A stretch of DNA of 64,000 nt from Bacteroidota bacterium (GTDB lineage Bacteria > Bacteroidota > Bacteroidia > Chitinophagales > Saprospiraceae): assembly GCA_963169325.1 (NCBI GenBank), contig CAUJEY010000132.1:1-64000 (forward strand). Direction: 5' to 3'. A model generated the notes under the pieces. That model had not been told where the DNA came from. It was given only the letters and a program-made list of their open reading frames with translations, and ran no database searches. This document shows, piece after piece, positions 63,997-64,000 of the stretch (position 1 is the first letter of the stretch; each line of letters starts with the position of its first letter). Made by a program: the position numbers and the translations under genes.

Positions 63997-64000
63997 TCGG

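Overview
The window looks like a chromosomal segment of a Bacteroidota bacterium, most likely of the Saprospiraceae type. The evidence is a complete type IX secretion (T9SS) core (PorP/SprF-like protein, GldK, GldL, GldM, GldN), very large secreted proteins ending in T9SS C-terminal domains, lineage-typical families (DUF6029 with Omp28, DUF6089, DUF5916, DUF4230), repeated TAnnTTTG-type -7 promoter elements, weak or absent Shine-Dalgarno sequences, and a futalosine-pathway (MqnD) menaquinone gene. Base composition is moderately GC-rich with AT-rich patches. I saw no rRNA, tRNA, CRISPR array or intact transposase, but this was by eye.

Layout. 1-6.7 kb: cytidine deaminase; a saccharopine-reductase-like gene overlapping a flippase; a PLP-dependent trans-sulfuration enzyme; inorganic pyrophosphatase; a DUF2027/Smr protein. 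6.8-17.3 kb, minus strand: gldN, gldM, gldL, gldK, a porP-like gene, a DUF255 thioredoxin-fold protein, an MscS channel and alanine dehydrogenase. 17.4-21.5 kb: an unrecognised gene, mqnD, an RluA-type pseudouridine synthase, and an ECF sigma factor with a membrane-protein partner. 21.6-25 kb: a FtsX-type permease behind a probable sigma-54 promoter, then an AT-rich patch with a MITE-like inverted repeat and a TlpA remnant. 25-46.6 kb: secretome region with a 3091-residue M43 metalloprotease-like T9SS cargo carrying ten 50-residue repeats, a DUF5916 protein, xseA, a small secreted protein, a 1316-residue BNR/P-domain T9SS cargo, a PhyH oxygenase and a DUF6089 barrel. 46.6-52.5 kb: fusA and two paralogous ~500-residue helical-repeat proteins. 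53-64 kb: DUF6029/Omp28, acyl-CoA dehydrogenase, CapA, DUF4230, a small secreted helical protein, a NUDIX hydrolase, an orphan promoter-terminator unit, a gene remnant, mnmE with unusual insertions, an ORF6N protein and the start of a second FtsX-type permease.

How it fits together. GldL/GldM form the T9SS motor, GldK/GldN the outer ring, and the PorP-like protein an accessory. The giant protease (type B signal) and the BNR protein (type A signal) are expected substrates. The two FtsX-type permease genes share the same upstream architecture: a near-palindrome TGTNCG-AAAA-CGAACA, an IHF-like motif and a -24/-12 element, all at nearly identical spacing. This points to co-regulation by an activator not in this window.

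The most distinctive unexplained feature is a set of short tandem repeats (7-8 bp units) directly upstream of at least six start codons, always in the sense orientation. A different unit sits directly after three stop codons. Similar repeats have entered coding sequence: the MnmE G domain and the CapA signal peptide. Two places form perfect long inverted repeats (55-bp and 43-bp arms).
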